DNA of 6,801 bases from an uncultured Collinsella sp. (lineage in GTDB: Bacteria > Actinomycetota > Coriobacteriia > Coriobacteriales > Coriobacteriaceae), in the NCBI GenBank assembly GCA_900556285.1, contig USOF01000059.1, positions 1-6,801 on the forward strand. Reading direction: 5' to 3'. Positions 5,720-6,801 of this stretch are shown piece by piece. The notes beneath the pieces are model-generated. The model was not told the origin of the DNA. It saw only the letters and a program-made list of their open reading frames with translations, and made no database searches. The position numbers and the translations under genes were made by a program. How positions within the stretch are numbered: position 1 is the stretch's first letter; each line of letters opens with the position of its first letter.

Positions 5720-5795
5720 GCCTCCGTAGCTCAGGGGATAGAGCACCGCTCTCCTAAAGCGGGTGTCGACGGTTCGAATCCGCCCGGGGGCACCA
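5720..5795 (+). tRNA. tRNA-Arg (anticodon CCT)
   Basis: A complete cloverleaf can be drawn. The acceptor stem is GCCTCCG (5720-5726) with CGGGGGC (5785-5791), including one T-G pair. The D stem is GCTC/GAGC (5729-5732 with 5741-5744). The anticodon stem is CCGCT/AGCGG (5746-5750 with 5758-5762) around the loop CTCCTAA, with anticodon CCT at 5753-5755, reading AGG. The T loop is TTCGAAT (5773-5779). The CCA end (5793-5795) is encoded. The T stem GACGG/CCGCC has one A-C mismatch (5769/5783). A terminator follows 12 nt later, so it is probably a single-gene unit. Confidence 0.96.
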
Positions 5796-5807
5796 CATAA
5801 AATTGTG

Positions 5808-5838
5808 GGCCAGAGAGATTAAACCTCTGGCCTTTTTT
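5808..5838 (+). terminator. Intrinsic terminator of the tRNA gene
   Basis: GGCCAGAG (5808-5815) pairs perfectly with CTCTGGCC (5825-5832) around a 9-base loop, followed directly by six Ts (5833-5838). It is a textbook intrinsic terminator, 12 nt after the tRNA CCA end. Confidence 0.95.
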
Positions 5839-5993
5839 ATGTTGCTCTTCGTGTTCGTTGGGCAGCTCTGCCTCGAATTGTCAATTGAGAGGTCTTCGGC
5901 TGACGTCCGGCGTAAAAGGAGGTCTTCAAGCGGTTGATTTCCGATCTCAGCCGAACACGTTGAGCGGATAGACCGTTCCCGCAGCTAGCCGAA
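5839..5993. other. Non-coding junction between tRNA terminator and insertion sequence
   Basis: No gene is seen. It holds a near-palindrome at 5873-5889 (CTCGAATTG-T-CAATTGAG, with one extra G in the left arm) and the 9-mer GAGGTCTTC twice (5889-5897 and 5919-5927, 30 bp apart). The left end of the IS30-family element probably lies in this stretch, but the exact boundary cannot be fixed without an intact copy or the other end. Confidence 0.5.
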
Positions 5994-6033
5994 CGCCCCC
6001 GAGGCCCCATTCAGGCCCCGGGGGCGCCGTTTT
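5994..6033 (+). terminator. GC-rich hairpin, possible terminator inside the IS end
   Basis: CGCCCCCGAGGCC (5994-6006) pairs with GGCCCCGGGGGCG (6014-6026) around a 7-base loop, with one A-C mismatch that becomes G-U in minus-strand RNA. A short TTTT (6030-6033) follows on the plus side, and nothing T-rich follows on the minus side. It may block transcription entering the IS from the tRNA side, or simply be a stable structure behind the transposase. Confidence 0.5.
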
Positions 6034-6157
6034 CCCAGTTGAAGGAACGGTGGAGATGTGTTTCGATAGGTCCGGTGGCCATGCTCCGCCCTCCGCCCGG
6101 CACCTCTTCCCAGACTCAGCCGGACGGTCGGTCCGTCTATTCCGTTTTGCCTTTAGG

Positions 6158-6801
6158 CTAGGCCAGCGGGGCATCGCCCCTCTCTGCGCGCGCCCTCTCG
6201 ATGAGTCCCGGCGTCAGGTCGAGTTCGCCGAGCGCCACGTCCTCCACGCCGTAGGCGTCCAGCAGCGCCGCCGCGTCCTCCCCGAGCATCGCCCTGAAGG
6301 CGCGCGCGGGCGTCGAGAAGCCGAGCGCGCCGCGGGGCTCCGAGTTCACGTGCGACATGGCGAGCGCCAGGTCGGCCGCCGAGAGCCGGTCGAACCTGAG
6401 CCCGGCGCCCTTGGGCAGCAGCTTCCTGAGCTCGACGTGGTTGCGCTCGCAGGCGCCCTTCTGGTCGCTGCGCCTCGGGTCGCAGTAGAACAGCCTCGTC
6501 TCGCCGGGCCCCTCGCCGACGAGGTCCGCGATCGCCCCCTCGTCGGAGAACTCCGCGCCGTTGTCGGTGAGCACGGCGCGGAAGACCCTCCCCATGCCGT
6601 CGGGGCCCAGCACCGAGCGCACGCCCCCGAGCGCGGCCGCCACGCACGCGGCGTCCTTCGCCGGCAGCGGCAGGTAGAGCTGGAGCCTGCTGGGGCGGTG
6701 GAGCAGCGTCAGGATGCACGCGGAGTCCGCGCGGGAGCCCTCGACCGTGTCCATCTCCCAGGCCGCGGCGCACGCGTCCTCCCCGAGGGCGAGGAACGCG
6801 G
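6158..6801 (-). CDS. IS30-family transposase, N-terminus beyond window
   Basis: This is the catalytic half of a DDE transposase that cuts and joins the ends of an IS30-type element. The reading frame stays open to the right edge (upstream residues include AAAWEMDTVEG), so the methionine at 6754 is internal and the start lies off the window. Counting from that methionine, the likely triad is D2 (WEMDTVEG), D64 (LTDNGAEF) and E103 (GACERNHVELRKLLPKG). The last block closely resembles the IS30 signature before LLPKG, and the D64-to-E103 gap carries a small insertion (VGEGPGE). All three residues are present and the frame is intact to its stop, so the visible part shows no decay. Third codon positions are almost all G or C, clearly richer than the PTS genes, which suggests acquisition from a higher-GC source. 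The DNA-binding N-terminus cannot be judged. Confidence 0.9.
   Translation of the reverse strand, partial: AFLALGEDACAAAWEMDTVEGSRADSACILTLLHRPSRLQLYLPLPAKDAACVAAALGGVRSVLGPDGMGRVFRAVLTDNGAEFSDEGAIADLVGEGPGETRLFYCDPRRSDQKGACERNHVELRKLLPKGAGLRFDRLSAADLALAMSHVNSEPRGALGFSTPARAFRAMLGEDAAALLDAYGVEDVALGELDLTPGLIERARAERGDAPLA

Larger units (their letters stand above)
5913..6801 (-). mobile_element. Partial IS30-family insertion sequence
   Basis: The element is identified by its transposase. It is cut by the right edge, and its left limit is only estimated. A GC-rich segment that differs from the PTS and tRNA region extends from about 5990 to the edge. The stretch around 5918-5945 (with TTCAAGCGGTTGATTTCCGA, 5924-5943) is a plausible terminal inverted repeat, but the matching end is outside the window. 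About 150-240 bp of non-coding DNA separates this end from the transposase stop. The element sits downstream of a tRNA-Arg gene without disrupting it. Confidence 0.55.

Noticed and set aside
5947..6174. 75-codon minus-strand frame beyond the transposase stop
   Set aside because: It overlaps the GC-rich hairpin and the transposase end, has no family resemblance and no clear ribosome site.
6153..6773. Arg/Gly-rich frame overlapping the transposase
   Set aside because: An out-of-frame shadow; the transposase motifs are all in the other frame.

Overview
The window looks like one end of a contig from a Coriobacteriia genome, most likely a gut Collinsella. That assignment is an inference from the roughly 60% GC coding DNA, the protein style and the gene neighbourhood; nothing in the window proves the genus. 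Bases 7-39 are a Nextera sequencing adapter, so native sequence starts at about base 40.

Layout. (1) 40-1896, plus strand: the 3' part of a GltD-type FAD/NAD(P)H oxidoreductase with a C-terminal iron-sulfur module, followed 30 nt later by hypA, the nickel-insertion factor for [NiFe] hydrogenase. The pair suggests a redox/hydrogenase locus extending to the left. (2) 1897-2301: an intergenic region, AT-rich after about 1975. It opens with a 70-bp hairpin repeat and continues with palindromic 11-mers, a possible folded RNA, a candidate -10 box and a leader that can pair with the Shine-Dalgarno sequence. (3) 2302-5584: a mannose-family PTS operon, with fused IIAB, then IIC, IID and the small DUF956 protein ManO. 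A strong hairpin terminator sits between IID and manO. (4) 5591-5661: a second copy of the hairpin repeat, again just after a stop codon. (5) 5720-5838: tRNA-Arg(CCT) with its own terminator. (6) From roughly 5913 to the right edge: part of an IS30-family insertion sequence, with the transposase on the minus strand running off the window and much higher GC than its neighbours.

The PTS genes work together. IIAB carries phosphate from HPr through His9 (IIA) and His175 (IIB) to the sugar while it crosses the membrane through the IIC-IID complex. ManO is a conserved companion of this PTS family with no firmly established biochemical role.

The observation most worth following is the pair of near-identical hairpin elements (1905-1974 and 5591-5661). 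They share the same orientation, position relative to a stop codon and single internal mismatch. They look like members of a dispersed repeat family and do not match a standard terminator.
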